Assembly: GCA_000972765.1 (NCBI GenBank)
Contig: CP011265.1
Location: 1,798,001-1,862,000, forward strand
Source: Verrucomicrobia bacterium IMCC26134
Lineage (GTDB): Bacteria; Verrucomicrobiota; Verrucomicrobiia; Opitutales; Opitutaceae
Length of the DNA stretch: 64,000 bases
Reading direction: 5' to 3'
Position numbers and translations under genes: made by a program. Shown piece by piece: positions 1 to 9,996 of this stretch (position 1 is its first letter; every line of letters starts with the position of its first letter). Under the pieces are notes generated by a model, which made no database searches, was not told the DNA's origin, and was given only the letters and a program-made list of their open reading frames with translations.

Positions 1-2
1 CC

Positions 3-119
3 CTCGCCTTCCGAGCGTTTAATTACGGTAATGTCCTGCACGATGGGGCTACTCTGACTGCTCTGCGCAACTGCTACTGGACCAAGGCCAACTACAGCGA
101 CTGCAAAAGTGAAAGTTGA
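3..119 (+). CDS. C-terminal end of an unidentified protein (partial)
   Basis: An open frame runs in from the window edge for 38 codons and stops at TGA 117-119. The visible residues are rich in Asn, Tyr and Thr, contain two Cys (NCYW and SDCK) and end in SES. Composition is less GC-rich than the neighbouring genes. I do not recognise a family from this tail. It converges on glgB, whose stop lies about 90 bases away. Reality as a gene is uncertain because only a short fragment is visible. Confidence 0.35.
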   Translation, partial: LAFRAFNYGNVLHDGATLTALRNCYWTKANYSDCKSES

Positions 120-207
120 GGCAATGGCATATCGGAGATGCATGACGGAATTAACGTAGCGCGAAGGCATCTAAGTGCAATCCCCTTACCCGAGGCACGG
201 CAGTGAT

Positions 208-2424
208 TCACGCTTCTCTTTCAGTCCATTTAAATAGTGTGGTGGTAAGTGGCGGCAGCGTGAGACGGAGGCTATAGTCAAACCCGTTCCACGGCACGTC
301 CTCGGAGGAAACACCGCCTCCGTTGCCCAGACCTGAACCGCCATAATATTCACTATTGGAATTGATTAGCTCGCGCCACCAACCGCGGCGGGGCACACCG
401 ATGAGGTAGTCCGCACGAACCACCGGCGTGTAGTTACCCACTACAGCGATAAACGTGCGTTCTTTGCCATCGTGGCGAAGGTAGCTGACGACACTGTTGT
501 CCGCATCGTTGCAGTTAATCCAGCGAAAGGCGGATGCGTTCAGGTCATTGCAGCCCAGTGCGGGCTCGTCCCGGTAGATACGGTTCAAGTCCCGAACAAG
601 GAGACGAGTGCCCTCGTGGTCGATATACTGGAGCAAATGCCAGTCGAGGGTCCCTGCGTAGGCCCACTCGCGACTTTGCCCGAACTCGCAACCCATGAAG
701 AGAAGTTTTTTGCCAGGCCAGGCCCACATATGCGCATAGAGTGAACGCAGATGCGCCGCTTTTTCACGTATTTCACCGCCGGGCATTTTTCCTAGCATGG
801 AGCTTTTACCATGCACAACCTCGTCGTGGGAGAAGACGGTGATAAATCTTTCAGAATACTGATAAAGAGCACCGAAGGTAAAATCGTTGTGGTGCCACTT
901 GCGGTGGGCGGTATCCTTTTGGAAATACTGGATGGTATCGTGCATCCAGCCCATGTTCCACTTCAGGTCGAAGCCGATACCTCCCTCGGCAACGGATTTG
1001 GTGATACCGGCGAACGCGGTGGATTCTTCCGCGATCATCAATACTCCAGGGTAATAATGATGCACCAGACGGTTGGTTTCGCGTAAAAAGGCTATGGCCT
1101 CGAGGTTTTCGCGCCCGCCGTATTTATTGGGTATCCACTCGCCCTCTTTTCGGGAGTAGTCGAGGTAGAGCATGGAAGCGACCGCATCAACCCGCAAGCC
1201 GTCGAGGTGGTAGCGATCAAGCCAGGCGAGTGCGTTGGCGACAAGGAAACAGCGGACTTCATGACGACCGAAATTGAAAATCAAGGTCCCCCAATCCATG
1301 TGTGCACCTTGCTTGGGGTCGCTATGCTCGTAGAGGTGCGTGCCATCAAACTCGGCGAGCGCAAATTCATCTCTCGGAAAGTGGGCGGGCACCCAATCGA
1401 GAATCACGCCGATGCCGCGCTGGTGCAGGTGATCGACGAAAAACGCAAAATCTTCGGGTCGTCCAAAGCGGTGGGTAGGTGCAAAAAATCCAGTGACCTG
1501 ATAGCCCCACGATCCATCGAAAGGATGCTCCGCCACAGGCATAATCTCCACATGAGTGAACCCCATCTCGACCACGTAATCAGCCAGTGCGGGCGCGAGT
1601 TCACGATAGGTGAGCGGGCGATTGGCATCGGCGAGCTTGTGCTTCCACGAGCCGAGGTGAACTTCGTAAACGGAGAGAGGACGATCCAGTCGATCTGACT
1701 CGGAACGGCGGCGATCCATCCAAACTGAGTCGCCCCATTGGTGCTTGCGTGTGTTACAGACAATGGAGGCATTCCCTGGCGGAGCCTCAAAACGAGTTCC
1801 GTAGGGATCGGTTTTTACCGAGATATCGCCCGACTGGGTGCGCAATTCAAACTTGTAGAGCTCACCCTCGCCGAGGCCGGGTATGAACAACTCCCAGACA
1901 CCGGATGCACCAAGCGGACGCATCGGGTGGTAGCGTCCGTCCCAAGAGTTGAAGTTACCCACCACCGAAACACGGGCCGCGCTGGGAGCCCAGACGGAAA
2001 AGGCGACCCCGGGGACGCCGTCTAGCACACGATTATGAGCGCCTAGTTTCTCGTAGATGCGGTGTTCGTTCCCTTCGTTGAAAAGATACAAATCCTGATC
2101 ACTTAGGGTCGGTAAAAAACGATAAGGGTCATGGAACTGCCTTATCTCTCCGTTGCTGCGCGTGACCTGCAGTTGATAGATGAAATGCGCTTTGCGCTTG
2201 GGCTGGAAGAGCTCAAACAAGCCGCTCTCATGCAGCTTCTCCATCTGCTGGATGTCACCCGACCCAACGTCAACCACCGCGCATGAAACCGCGTCGGATA
2301 AAAAGGCCCGAACCACGATTCCGCTGGTTCGCCCGATTTTGGCTAAATGCATGCCCAGCAGGCTATGCGGGTGGGCGCACGTTGCACCGGTGAAGGAGGC
2401 GAGTTCTTCGGGGCTTAGGATCAT
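208..2424 (-). CDS. glgB: 1,4-alpha-glucan branching enzyme
   Basis: Forms alpha-1,6 branches in glycogen by cutting and re-attaching alpha-1,4 chains in the cytoplasm. The 738-residue length is usual for GH13 branching enzymes with an extra N-terminal module. Order: N1 beta-sandwich (about 20-115), CBM48 (about 135-220), then the catalytic barrel. Visible catalytic motifs are GLRVDAVASMLYLD with nucleophile Asp413, IAEEST with acid/base Glu466, and FSHDEVVHGKSSM for transition-state binding. The start gives MILSPEEL. The ppc gene lies upstream on the same strand with about 100 bases between. No other glycogen genes are in the window, so regulation cannot be inferred. Confidence 0.95.
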   Translation of the reverse strand: MILSPEELASFTGATCAHPHSLLGMHLAKIGRTSGIVVRAFLSDAVSCAVVDVGSGDIQQMEKLHESGLFELFQPKRKAHFIYQLQVTRSNGEIRQFHDPYRFLPTLSDQDLYLFNEGNEHRIYEKLGAHNRVLDGVPGVAFSVWAPSAARVSVVGNFNSWDGRYHPMRPLGASGVWELFIPGLGEGELYKFELRTQSGDISVKTDPYGTRFEAPPGNASIVCNTRKHQWGDSVWMDRRRSESDRLDRPLSVYEVHLGSWKHKLADANRPLTYRELAPALADYVVEMGFTHVEIMPVAEHPFDGSWGYQVTGFFAPTHRFGRPEDFAFFVDHLHQRGIGVILDWVPAHFPRDEFALAEFDGTHLYEHSDPKQGAHMDWGTLIFNFGRHEVRCFLVANALAWLDRYHLDGLRVDAVASMLYLDYSRKEGEWIPNKYGGRENLEAIAFLRETNRLVHHYYPGVLMIAEESTAFAGITKSVAEGGIGFDLKWNMGWMHDTIQYFQKDTAHRKWHHNDFTFGALYQYSERFITVFSHDEVVHGKSSMLGKMPGGEIREKAAHLRSLYAHMWAWPGKKLLFMGCEFGQSREWAYAGTLDWHLLQYIDHEGTRLLVRDLNRIYRDEPALGCNDLNASAFRWINCNDADNSVVSYLRHDGKERTFIAVVGNYTPVVRADYLIGVPRRGWWRELINSNSEYYGGSGLGNGGGVSSEDVPWNGFDYSLRLTLPPLTTTLFKWTEREA

Positions 2425-2526
2425 GGTGTTTTACTGGAAAACGGAAACCCCGCCCAGTATGGGCGATACGAATCCGGTTGTGCAGACGAAAGACAAAGTG
2501 AAAAAAAGGGCTCTGGCGACCCGCGA

Positions 2527-5313
2527 TTATCCGGTATTTTTCAAACCACCGGAAATGCCGTTGATTGTCAGTTCGATGACTGAGCGGGTTGCGTCCTCCT
2601 CTGCTTTTTCTATTCCGCCCGCTCGTAAACGGCGGAGCATCTCCACCTGGAGGTAGTTGAGCGGATCGATATAAGGGTTTCGAAGCTCGATGGATTTACG
2701 CAGCACGGTTTCATGTCCGAGCAACTGGCGCTGGCCAGTGACCGAGAGGATGGCCGCCTCGGTGCGGGCAAACTCTGCCTCGAGAATCGCAAGTATCTTT
2801 TGCCGCACGCGTGGATCCGAAACGAGAGATGCGTATAAACGCGCAATACCCATATCGGCCTTTCGCATAGTGAGCTGCGCGTTGTCGATAAGGGTTTGGA
2901 AAAAAGGCCACTTCGTGTGCATCTCCCGAAGCAATTCCCGGCCGGCGCGGCCTCGCTGGAGCACGGGTTCCAGAGCTGATCCGAGACCATACCAACCGGG
3001 GAAGTTGAACCGGCTTTGCATCCATGAAAAAACCCAAGGTATGGCGCGGAGGTCGGTTACGCTTTGGGTGGCGCGACGAAAGGTCGGCCGCGAACCAAGC
3101 TTAAGGTTGCCGATTTCGTCTATCGGGGTGGCTTCCTTCCAGAAGGCGATGAACTCGGGATCATCGTGCACCAGTTTTTTATAGGCGGCGAAACCGGCCG
3201 CGCTCATCGATTCAAGCACCTCCGTCCAAGCTTCGGGGACCGGAGCGGTATTCTCGGCCGCGTGTATTCCGAGCAGCACCCCGTAGGTCATCTGCTCAAG
3301 AATACGATGAGCAAGCTCGGGGTCGTGATAACGGGTGGATAAAACCTCTCCCTGCTCTGTTACGCGAATGCCACCATCGCGCAGTGCGATGGGTTGAGCG
3401 AGGATGGCCTTGGCGGCCGGTCCGCCTCCTCTGGCAATCGAGCCACCCCGGCCGTGAAAAAGGGTCACTCGCACACCCGCTGCAACACAGACCGAGGCAA
3501 TTTCATTCTGTGCCTTGTAGAGCGCCCAGTTTGCCGTGAGGTAGCCGCAGTCCTTGTTGGAGTCCGAGTAGCCAAGCATCACATGCTGATGTCGTCCGTT
3601 AGCGGAAAGCAAAGGTGCGTAAGTTGAATTGGCGAATAGGTCGGAGAGAACCCGCGGGGCGTTGTTAAGATCCTCCAATGTCTCAAATAGCGGCGAGATA
3701 GGTAAGTCTGCACCAGCAAGACGCATGATCAAAGCGACTTCCAGCACGTCGGATACCTCTGTCGTCATGCTGATGATATAAACACCAAGACAATCGCGCC
3801 CAAAACGGAGCTGCGCGACGGCAGACAACACGAGAGGCTCGATGACATGGCGTGTGGCGGAGGATAAAGCTGCGACCGCGGCAGGTGACAGGAGCTTGGC
3901 CCGAGCTGTCGCGGTTGCCAGCACTTCCCGTCGTTCGGCCTCTCCAAGTTTGGGGTAATCAGGCCTGCCCAACAGTTCAGCGACCGCCGTCTCATGCGGG
4001 CCCGAATGTTGCCGTATATCGAGCCGCGAAGTGTGCAGGCCAAAGACATCAAGTCGCGTCTGGGTGTCGTGTAGTTCACCGTCCACCAGGATCGCCCCCT
4101 TCCCTGAGGCCAGACTGCGGGCCAATGTGTCGAGAATTTCCTTGGCGTCGGATGCATGAAAAGCTGCCTCGGCCGGCTGCGTGGAGGCGGGCTTTAAATC
4201 GGTCTCGGCGCCGCCCAAGGCGCGCTGCAGGCGTTCGCGCAAGCCGGCCAGAACGAGCCGGTAGGGTTCATGGGGGTAACGCTTCGTCAGCGCATCGATA
4301 CGTTCGGATAAATGACGATTTTCCCTTAGCAAACGCTTCATCTCCGGCGTGATCGTCTCCCGTCTGTCAGACACGGTCAGACTTCGCCCGAGTTCGCGAG
4401 TATGTTGCGCCAGCTTTTCGATCGCGAGTTGGCGATGCAAGCCGAGCACTTCAGAGGTTACGGAGGCGGTTACGTTTGGATTGCCGTCGCGATCGCCTCC
4501 GATCCAAGATCCGAAGGTCAGCCAGCGCACCGGCGGCTTTACGCTTGGATAATGGCGGGCCAGTGCGCGTTGCATATCGGTCTGCAGCCTGGGCAAAGCC
4601 TGGTAGAGAGTAGTATCGAAATACCAGAGTCCGGTGCGGGCTTCGTCCGTCACGAGCGGACGTTCAATCCGGCTTCGATCGGTAAGCCAGAGTGACGCAA
4701 TCTCGCGCTCGATGGCCGATGGGTTGCCAAGTTGTCCAGGGGCCTGCCCGCTGTCTTGCTGTAAAAGTCCAGCGAGCCGTCGTAGTTTGGTTAAAAGGGT
4801 GCGGCGTTTGGATTCGGTCGGATGCGCCGTAAAAACCAACTCGATGGCGATACGGTCGACCAGTTTCTGCATGGTCTCGCCAGACACGCCGCGAACCTTG
4901 AGTTCGGCAACGGCGGACTCTATGGACTCGCGCAAAGGTGGTGGAGCGGCCTCGGAACGACCATGTGATCGATCGATCTCCGCGCGGCGACGGCGAAGCA
5001 GAAGGATGCGGAAGTTTTCCTCCGCGAGGTTAACCAATTCAAAATAGAGCGTGAAGGCCATCGCCTGGTTAAAGGCCTCCGTTGGCGTGAGCGCTTTGAC
5101 AGCGGCGGTCAGCTCGCCGGGAGCCGACGTTTGCCCGCCGCGAACAGCTTTGGCCAAGCCGCGCAGGCGCTCCACCGTTTGAAGCGTTTCAGCTCCCTCC
5201 AAGCGGGTGATCACCCGACCCAGCGCGGAACCTAGCACCCGGACCTCGGCGCGAAGACGCGAGAGTTCGTTGACGGCGGTGGACTGTTTTGCGGACGAGA
5301 CTTTTAGGCCCAT
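2527..5313 (-). CDS. ppc: phosphoenolpyruvate carboxylase
   Basis: Carboxylates phosphoenolpyruvate with bicarbonate to oxaloacetate, refilling the TCA cycle. At 928 residues it matches the family. Visible motifs are TAHPTESKRRTLL (catalytic His region), GSWIGGDRDGNPNVT, LGYSDSNKDCGYL, and the mobile glycine loop FHGRGGSIARGGGP; it ends in the typical NTG C-terminus. The frame stays open to 5628, but that extension is Arg/Ser-rich, unlike PEPC, and overlaps the divergent lptD-like gene; ATG at 5313 (MGLKVSSAKQ) is the sensible start. The divergent spacer to the lptD-like start is about 130 bases and must hold both promoters. Confidence 0.96.
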   Translation of the reverse strand: MGLKVSSAKQSTAVNELSRLRAEVRVLGSALGRVITRLEGAETLQTVERLRGLAKAVRGGQTSAPGELTAAVKALTPTEAFNQAMAFTLYFELVNLAEENFRILLLRRRRAEIDRSHGRSEAAPPPLRESIESAVAELKVRGVSGETMQKLVDRIAIELVFTAHPTESKRRTLLTKLRRLAGLLQQDSGQAPGQLGNPSAIEREIASLWLTDRSRIERPLVTDEARTGLWYFDTTLYQALPRLQTDMQRALARHYPSVKPPVRWLTFGSWIGGDRDGNPNVTASVTSEVLGLHRQLAIEKLAQHTRELGRSLTVSDRRETITPEMKRLLRENRHLSERIDALTKRYPHEPYRLVLAGLRERLQRALGGAETDLKPASTQPAEAAFHASDAKEILDTLARSLASGKGAILVDGELHDTQTRLDVFGLHTSRLDIRQHSGPHETAVAELLGRPDYPKLGEAERREVLATATARAKLLSPAAVAALSSATRHVIEPLVLSAVAQLRFGRDCLGVYIISMTTEVSDVLEVALIMRLAGADLPISPLFETLEDLNNAPRVLSDLFANSTYAPLLSANGRHQHVMLGYSDSNKDCGYLTANWALYKAQNEIASVCVAAGVRVTLFHGRGGSIARGGGPAAKAILAQPIALRDGGIRVTEQGEVLSTRYHDPELAHRILEQMTYGVLLGIHAAENTAPVPEAWTEVLESMSAAGFAAYKKLVHDDPEFIAFWKEATPIDEIGNLKLGSRPTFRRATQSVTDLRAIPWVFSWMQSRFNFPGWYGLGSALEPVLQRGRAGRELLREMHTKWPFFQTLIDNAQLTMRKADMGIARLYASLVSDPRVRQKILAILEAEFARTEAAILSVTGQRQLLGHETVLRKSIELRNPYIDPLNYLQVEMLRRLRAGGIEKAEEDATRSVIELTINGISGGLKNTG

Positions 5314-5443
5314 ATGGTTGTTAAATGACGGAAACGGCCGGCACCTTGGCCCGCCCCCTTCGCTCCGCAAAGCGAAAAGTGGGCCAATCCTTCGCATAAC
5401 GGGAGCTTGCTTGCACCGTTCGCTCCGCTTTGCTCCGCCGATT

Positions 5444-7573
5444 GTGAACCGCCGTATCGCCCCGCTCACCGTCGCCCTGCTTGTCGCCATTTCCAGTCTT
5501 CGCGCCGCCGAAGACTCCCCACCTGTGCTTACTGCGCTAAGCACGAGGTTTACGGCCGATGAGTCCGTATTCACGGGCGATGCTCGTCTGGCGCACGAAA
5601 GCCTGGTGCTTACCGCCGATGAGATCACCTACCGCCCCTCGGAGCGGCTGGCCATTGCGCGTGGCCACGTCGTGATAACGCGGTCCGATCAACGTCTGGT
5701 CTCAGAGGTCGTCCGTTATCATCTCGATACCCGCACGTTTACCGTCGGTCGTTTTCGCGTAGGTCAACAAGAGGTGCTCGCCGAGGGCACGGGAGCCGAG
5801 GGTAACCCCCGGAAACTCGATATCGTGGATGCCACCGTGAGTTTTGGTGAGCCCGAGCCACTCAACCCGGTCGTGCGTTCTGGGTTAATGACATACTCCC
5901 ACCCGGATAACCAGCCCGACACGGTGCAGCTCCAAAAAAATCGTCTGGGCATCGGCTCGGTGAATGTCCTGCCCTTGCCCACCTTCGTTGAGTCGCCTTC
6001 CGCTCCGACTTTGAGCGGATTTGAAGCTCAAGCCGGTTTCGGCGGCAAGCTGGGCACTTATCTTGACCTTACAGTCACTGCACCGGCCAGCTCGAGCACT
6101 GCCCTCGGCGCCGAACTGGGTCTTTTCACCAAACGCGGTGTCCTTTTCGGGCCAGTGGCAAGATACAAAGCCCGAGACGCTGACGGTGTAGGAGCGCAAG
6201 GTAGTCTTCGCACCGGCTACATCGAAGACCAGGGTGACACCGGCCTCGATATAGTCGACCGCCCCATCGATAGTTCACGCGGTTTTGTCGATTGGGAGCA
6301 TCATCAGCTTTTTACTCCAAAACTATCGCTTGATGGCCGGGTCAATTACTGGACGGACTCGGAGGTCACCCGCGATTTCCGTCGTGACGACTTCAACAAG
6401 GTGCAAGCACCGGACAACTGGTTGGAGACGGCATTTTCCGGCGAAAACTATGTCGTCTCCGCCTTCACCCGTGTGCGCACAAACGACTTTTCCGTCGTCC
6501 AGGAAAGATTACCGGAGCTTAGGGTTGATTTCCTGCCGGTCGAACTCGGTCGTGGTGTCTATCACCGCCTCAATGCCGGCGTCGCGGTGTTGAAGGAAAA
6601 TCCGGTGCTTGCCGTCCCCACGATCACTAGCAAACGCGCTGATCTTTACTACGGTCTCACCCGCCCTTTTTCACCGCGTGAATGGTTTAGCCTGACTCCG
6701 GTCGCTGGAGTGCGGGTGACTCATTACGCCGACACCGCGCTTGGCAGCGCAGACTCCGCCTACACTCGCTCTATCGGTGAGCTAGGTTTCGACGCCAAGG
6801 CTTTTGAGCATAGCGCAACTTGGGACTACAAGAACCAGCGCTGGGGTATCAACGGCCTCCGCCACATCGCCACACCGCGTCTTTCCTACCGCTTCAGTCC
6901 GACAGCCGATAACGGCCGTGTTCACATCCCGGTCATCGATGACGATGTCTTTAGCACTTACCTGCGCCCGATTGGCATCGCCGATCAACGAAACATAGAC
7001 CAGCTTCCCGCCACCGATACCGTTCGCCTGGGTTACGATCACGTCCTGCAAACGAGGGATAAGATTTACGGTTCACGCAACCTCGCTCAACTCAGCCTCG
7101 CGGCGGACGAGCATCTATCGGCCGAAGCCGCCCGCTCCCAAGGGGTCCTGCGTAACCACACCGATCTGCATACCTTTTTCGCACTCACCCCGGTGCATTG
7201 GTTGCGTTATGATTTCTATAATCGCAGTGTGGTCCAATCCGGCAAGACGACCGAATTCAACACCGGCCTCACCCTCAAGGATGCCGATGTTTGGAGTTTC
7301 CGACTCGGCACCGACTATCTCGAAGACCCCGTCAAGGCGCGTGTCATTGAACAATACACGGCCGACTTCACCCGTCGCCTGAACGAAATCTACTCCGCCC
7401 GCATTCAGCTCCGCTATGATTTCCGTGCCAGCGTGTTCACGGAACAAAACTACATAGTGCGCCAGAGACTCAGCCATTTCTGGCTGATGAACTACGTCTT
7501 CAGTCTGCAAGATGGCAATGGCCGCGAAGGTGGCTTCGCCTTTACCGTCCGCGTCGAGACCACCGCCTTCTGA
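5444..7573 (+). CDS. lptD: LptD-like LPS assembly outer-membrane protein
   Basis: Probable beta-barrel translocon that inserts lipopolysaccharide into the outer leaflet. From GTG 5444 the product is 709 residues and begins with a clear signal peptide (MNRRIAPLTVALLVAISSLRA, cut near 21). An OstA/LptA-like beta-jellyroll follows (about 30-130: TADEITYRPSERLAIARGHV), then a long region of alternating polar and aromatic strands ending in Phe, as outer-membrane barrels do. The protein contains no cysteine at all, so the disulfides that mature E. coli LptD cannot form. The open frame begins at 5207, but the extension lies over ppc. It starts a tight plus-strand series with rsmB 11 bases downstream. 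Exact subfamily is uncertain. Confidence 0.82.
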   Translation: MNRRIAPLTVALLVAISSLRAAEDSPPVLTALSTRFTADESVFTGDARLAHESLVLTADEITYRPSERLAIARGHVVITRSDQRLVSEVVRYHLDTRTFTVGRFRVGQQEVLAEGTGAEGNPRKLDIVDATVSFGEPEPLNPVVRSGLMTYSHPDNQPDTVQLQKNRLGIGSVNVLPLPTFVESPSAPTLSGFEAQAGFGGKLGTYLDLTVTAPASSSTALGAELGLFTKRGVLFGPVARYKARDADGVGAQGSLRTGYIEDQGDTGLDIVDRPIDSSRGFVDWEHHQLFTPKLSLDGRVNYWTDSEVTRDFRRDDFNKVQAPDNWLETAFSGENYVVSAFTRVRTNDFSVVQERLPELRVDFLPVELGRGVYHRLNAGVAVLKENPVLAVPTITSKRADLYYGLTRPFSPREWFSLTPVAGVRVTHYADTALGSADSAYTRSIGELGFDAKAFEHSATWDYKNQRWGINGLRHIATPRLSYRFSPTADNGRVHIPVIDDDVFSTYLRPIGIADQRNIDQLPATDTVRLGYDHVLQTRDKIYGSRNLAQLSLAADEHLSAEAARSQGVLRNHTDLHTFFALTPVHWLRYDFYNRSVVQSGKTTEFNTGLTLKDADVWSFRLGTDYLEDPVKARVIEQYTADFTRRLNEIYSARIQLRYDFRASVFTEQNYIVRQRLSHFWLMNYVFSLQDGNGREGGFAFTVRVETTAF

Positions 7574-7584
7574 ATTCATCCTAC

Positions 7585-8823
7585 GTGAGTGTCGCCCGCA
7601 ATCAGGCTCGCATTGTTCGCGACCTCTGGAATCGCCTGCAACCGCTGGATCGAGGGACGCCGGCGCGCTTGCAAGCACTTCTCTCCGACCGTCGTTTTGG
7701 ATCACGTGACCGACGGCTATATCGTGAACTCCTGTTGACCGCCATCCGTTACGCGCGCGTCTTGCCCGGGCTAGATGATGAAAACTGGTCTTCCCTGCTG
7801 GCGTTCGCCTGCGCCTCTACGCGCGAGACAACCGCGTTTCGCGAAGCCTATGCGGGCGGTCCTGTTGATAGTGAACGCCGCATCTCCCCTACCCCGCTTG
7901 AACTAATGCCTGATTGGTTTACCGCCGAGCTCGACACCGGCCAGGAGGCAACGGTAGCCGCGACCGCGCTGCTTGCGCGCGCCCCGGTCTGGGTCCGTCT
8001 TCAGACTGACGATCATGCCACCGTGTTGGCCGAGTTGGCCGCGCTTGGGCTGAAGGCCGAGCCGCACTCCGTTCTACCGGATGCCTGGCGACTGCCGCCG
8101 GAGTCCGCTGTCACCGCCAGTATTTCGTATCAAAACGGTTACTACGAGATTCAAGATCTGGGTTCCCAGCTGATCCTTGCCTCTCTCGATCTTCGCCCCG
8201 CGGACCGCCCGGTGCGCTGGCTCGATTTCTGCGCCGGTGCAGGCGGTAAAACCTTGCAGCTCGGACGCCTGCTTGGCCCGCAAGCCCGGATTGAAGCCAC
8301 CGATATCCGGCCCGCCGCCCTCGCTGAACTGCGCGCGAGGGCGCTTCGCGCCCGGCTGGCCAATGTATACACGGTCCCTCGTCCGGTTGGACACTACGAC
8401 GGCGTGCTGGTGGATGCCCCCTGTTCAGGTAGCGGCACATGGAGGCGATCACCTCATTTAATGGCTTGCACGGGACTGGCTGACCTCGATGCCAGCGCCA
8501 AATTGCAGGCCACGATACTGAATGAGGCCTCAAGCCGGGTGGCACCAGGCGGATTGCTGATTTACGCCACTTGCTCGATCTTCCGACGGGAGAATCGTGA
8601 TGTTTCGGCTGCATTTTTATCTTCGCACTCAGACCAGTTTGATTCCGTCGCGCCCGCCCTTGATTTCGGATTCCATTCATTTGCGAAGGATGGAGCTGGC
8701 TCATGCGGCCTCCGCCTTGCGCCGGGGGTTTTCGACAATGACGGCTTCTACGTCGCGGTGTTTCGTCGCCGCGCCACTTTGACGTTGCCCGAGCCTGTTC
8801 CCGGCCAAACATCCGCATCTTAA
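7585..8823 (+). CDS. rsmB: RsmB/NOP-type rRNA (cytosine-C5) methyltransferase
   Basis: SAM-dependent m5C methyltransferase, most likely acting on 16S rRNA. The N-terminal 130 residues form a NusB-like helical domain (RLYRELLLTAIRYARVLPG). The catalytic domain shows the SAM site DFCAGAGGKTLQLGRLLG, the Cys-bearing motif DAPCSGSGTWRRSP and the nucleophile motif ATCSIFRREN. Length (412) fits the family. The GTG start lies 11 bases after the lptD-like stop and scpA begins 4 bases after its stop, so the three are probably co-transcribed. Position specificity (C967 in E. coli RsmB) cannot be read from sequence alone. Confidence 0.88.
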   Translation: MSVARNQARIVRDLWNRLQPLDRGTPARLQALLSDRRFGSRDRRLYRELLLTAIRYARVLPGLDDENWSSLLAFACASTRETTAFREAYAGGPVDSERRISPTPLELMPDWFTAELDTGQEATVAATALLARAPVWVRLQTDDHATVLAELAALGLKAEPHSVLPDAWRLPPESAVTASISYQNGYYEIQDLGSQLILASLDLRPADRPVRWLDFCAGAGGKTLQLGRLLGPQARIEATDIRPAALAELRARALRARLANVYTVPRPVGHYDGVLVDAPCSGSGTWRRSPHLMACTGLADLDASAKLQATILNEASSRVAPGGLLIYATCSIFRRENRDVSAAFLSSHSDQFDSVAPALDFGFHSFAKDGAGSCGLRLAPGVFDNDGFYVAVFRRRATLTLPEPVPGQTSAS

Positions 8824-8827
8824 CACC

Positions 8828-9679
8828 GTGGTTCCAGACGCCGATCTCCGCATAAAGCTCCCCGTATTCGAGGGTCCGCTTGACCTGCTCCTTTTTCTCA
8901 TCCGGAAAAACGAGTTGGACATCTACGATATACCCATCGAATCCGTTACTCGGCAATACATCGCCGTGCTGCGCGAAATGAAGTCCCTTGATCTCGAGGT
9001 CGCGGGAGAATTTTTCGTGATGGCTGCTTCGTTGATGGAAATCAAGAGCCGCATGTTACTGCCCCGCGGCCTGGCTGCGATCGCCGACAACACGGATGAC
9101 GACGCGCTCGACCCCCGCTGGGAGTTGGTTCATCAGTTGCTCCAGTATAAGAAATTCAAAGAAGCCGCCGCCAAACTCGACGAACTCTCCGCCTTTCAAC
9201 GCGATTTAATGGTCAGGCATGTCTCCGTCCTGTCTATTTCCGACCAGGACCGTGTGCTTAAACCCGTCGATCGCATCGAGCTTTGGAATGTATTCAATAT
9301 CGTCCTCCGTCGCCTGGCCGAGAAACTGGTTGTCGGTGAGATTCAGGATGAACAGGTCACCGTTGCCGACAAGATGGAAGAGCTCCTGATCTTCCTGCGC
9401 ACACGAAAGCGCTTTCTTTTTACCGAACTCTTCACCGGCACGGTCACCGTCCGTGTGCTGGTAGCCACTTTTGTCGCGGTATTGGAGCTTACCCGTCTGA
9501 GGAAAATGCGCGTCAATCAGGACGAGGCCTATTCCGATATCATCTGCACCGCCGTGCCGGACGACGACACCGGACCGGTGTTGCTTAAACCCGATAATGA
9601 AGCCGCATCTTCCACTTCGAACGATGAAGTGCAAAAGCCGCTTGAAACGTCGTCCGAAGAAAACACCTTGGATTTGTGA
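8828..9679 (+). CDS. scpA: segregation and condensation protein A (kleisin)
   Basis: Kleisin subunit bridging SMC heads in the chromosome-condensing SMC-ScpAB complex. The N-terminus carries the diagnostic FEGPLDLLLFLIRKNELDIYD motif, followed by the helical stretch with MAASLMEIKSRMLLP. A winged-helix-like C-terminal part (about 195-250) precedes an acidic, probably disordered tail. Length 283 is slightly long for the family because of that tail. GTG start; the stop overlaps the next gene by 4 bases (GTGA), implying translational coupling. No scpB is adjacent, unlike the common scpA-scpB pair. Confidence 0.92.
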   Translation: MVPDADLRIKLPVFEGPLDLLLFLIRKNELDIYDIPIESVTRQYIAVLREMKSLDLEVAGEFFVMAASLMEIKSRMLLPRGLAAIADNTDDDALDPRWELVHQLLQYKKFKEAAAKLDELSAFQRDLMVRHVSVLSISDQDRVLKPVDRIELWNVFNIVLRRLAEKLVVGEIQDEQVTVADKMEELLIFLRTRKRFLFTELFTGTVTVRVLVATFVAVLELTRLRKMRVNQDEAYSDIICTAVPDDDTGPVLLKPDNEAASSTSNDEVQKPLETSSEENTLDL

Positions 9680-9951
9680 GTAAACGCGATCGCCAGTCAT
9701 CTTCAGAAAAATCCAAGCCCCCGGTGAAGAGCAAGGGGCTCCTCGGCGTTGGCCTCGATAACACTGACGGCCATAAACGTATCACCACCGGCGAGAAATT
9801 CGTCCTGGTAGGCGGCTCGGCCGAAACACATGACCGCATGGCCGAAACCACCATCAAGACCTTAGAAGAGCTCAAGCGGCGGGATAAACACCTCGAAACC
9901 ATTGAACCTCGCGAACTCGCCGAAATTATACATAAATCAACCCCGCGTTGA
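9676..9951 (+). CDS. small charged protein of unknown function
   Basis: A 91-residue protein whose GTG start overlaps the scpA stop codon by 4 bases. The first 20 residues are a Lys/Ser/Pro-rich, probably disordered segment. A more ordered part follows with GLLGVGLDNTDGHKRITTG and GEKFVLVGGSAETHDRM, then an amphipathic helix rich in Glu/Lys. No signal peptide, membrane segment or catalytic motif is visible. The translational coupling to scpA suggests a role with chromosome segregation or simple co-expression; I do not recognise the family. Confidence 0.75.
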   Translation: MSKRDRQSSSEKSKPPVKSKGLLGVGLDNTDGHKRITTGEKFVLVGGSAETHDRMAETTIKTLEELKRRDKHLETIEPRELAEIIHKSTPR

Positions 9952-9996
9952 GAACGGTTGCGTTCTTCATCCCACCTCCCTCCAATCTCTCTCGCT

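Noticed and set aside
5207-5443. N-terminal extension of the lptD-like gene
   Set aside because: It lies over ppc and hides a clear signal peptide that begins at GTG 5444.
5314-5628. N-terminal extension of ppc to 5628
   Set aside because: Arg/Ser-rich sequence unlike PEPC that overlaps the start of the divergent lptD-like gene; ATG 5313 gives normal length.
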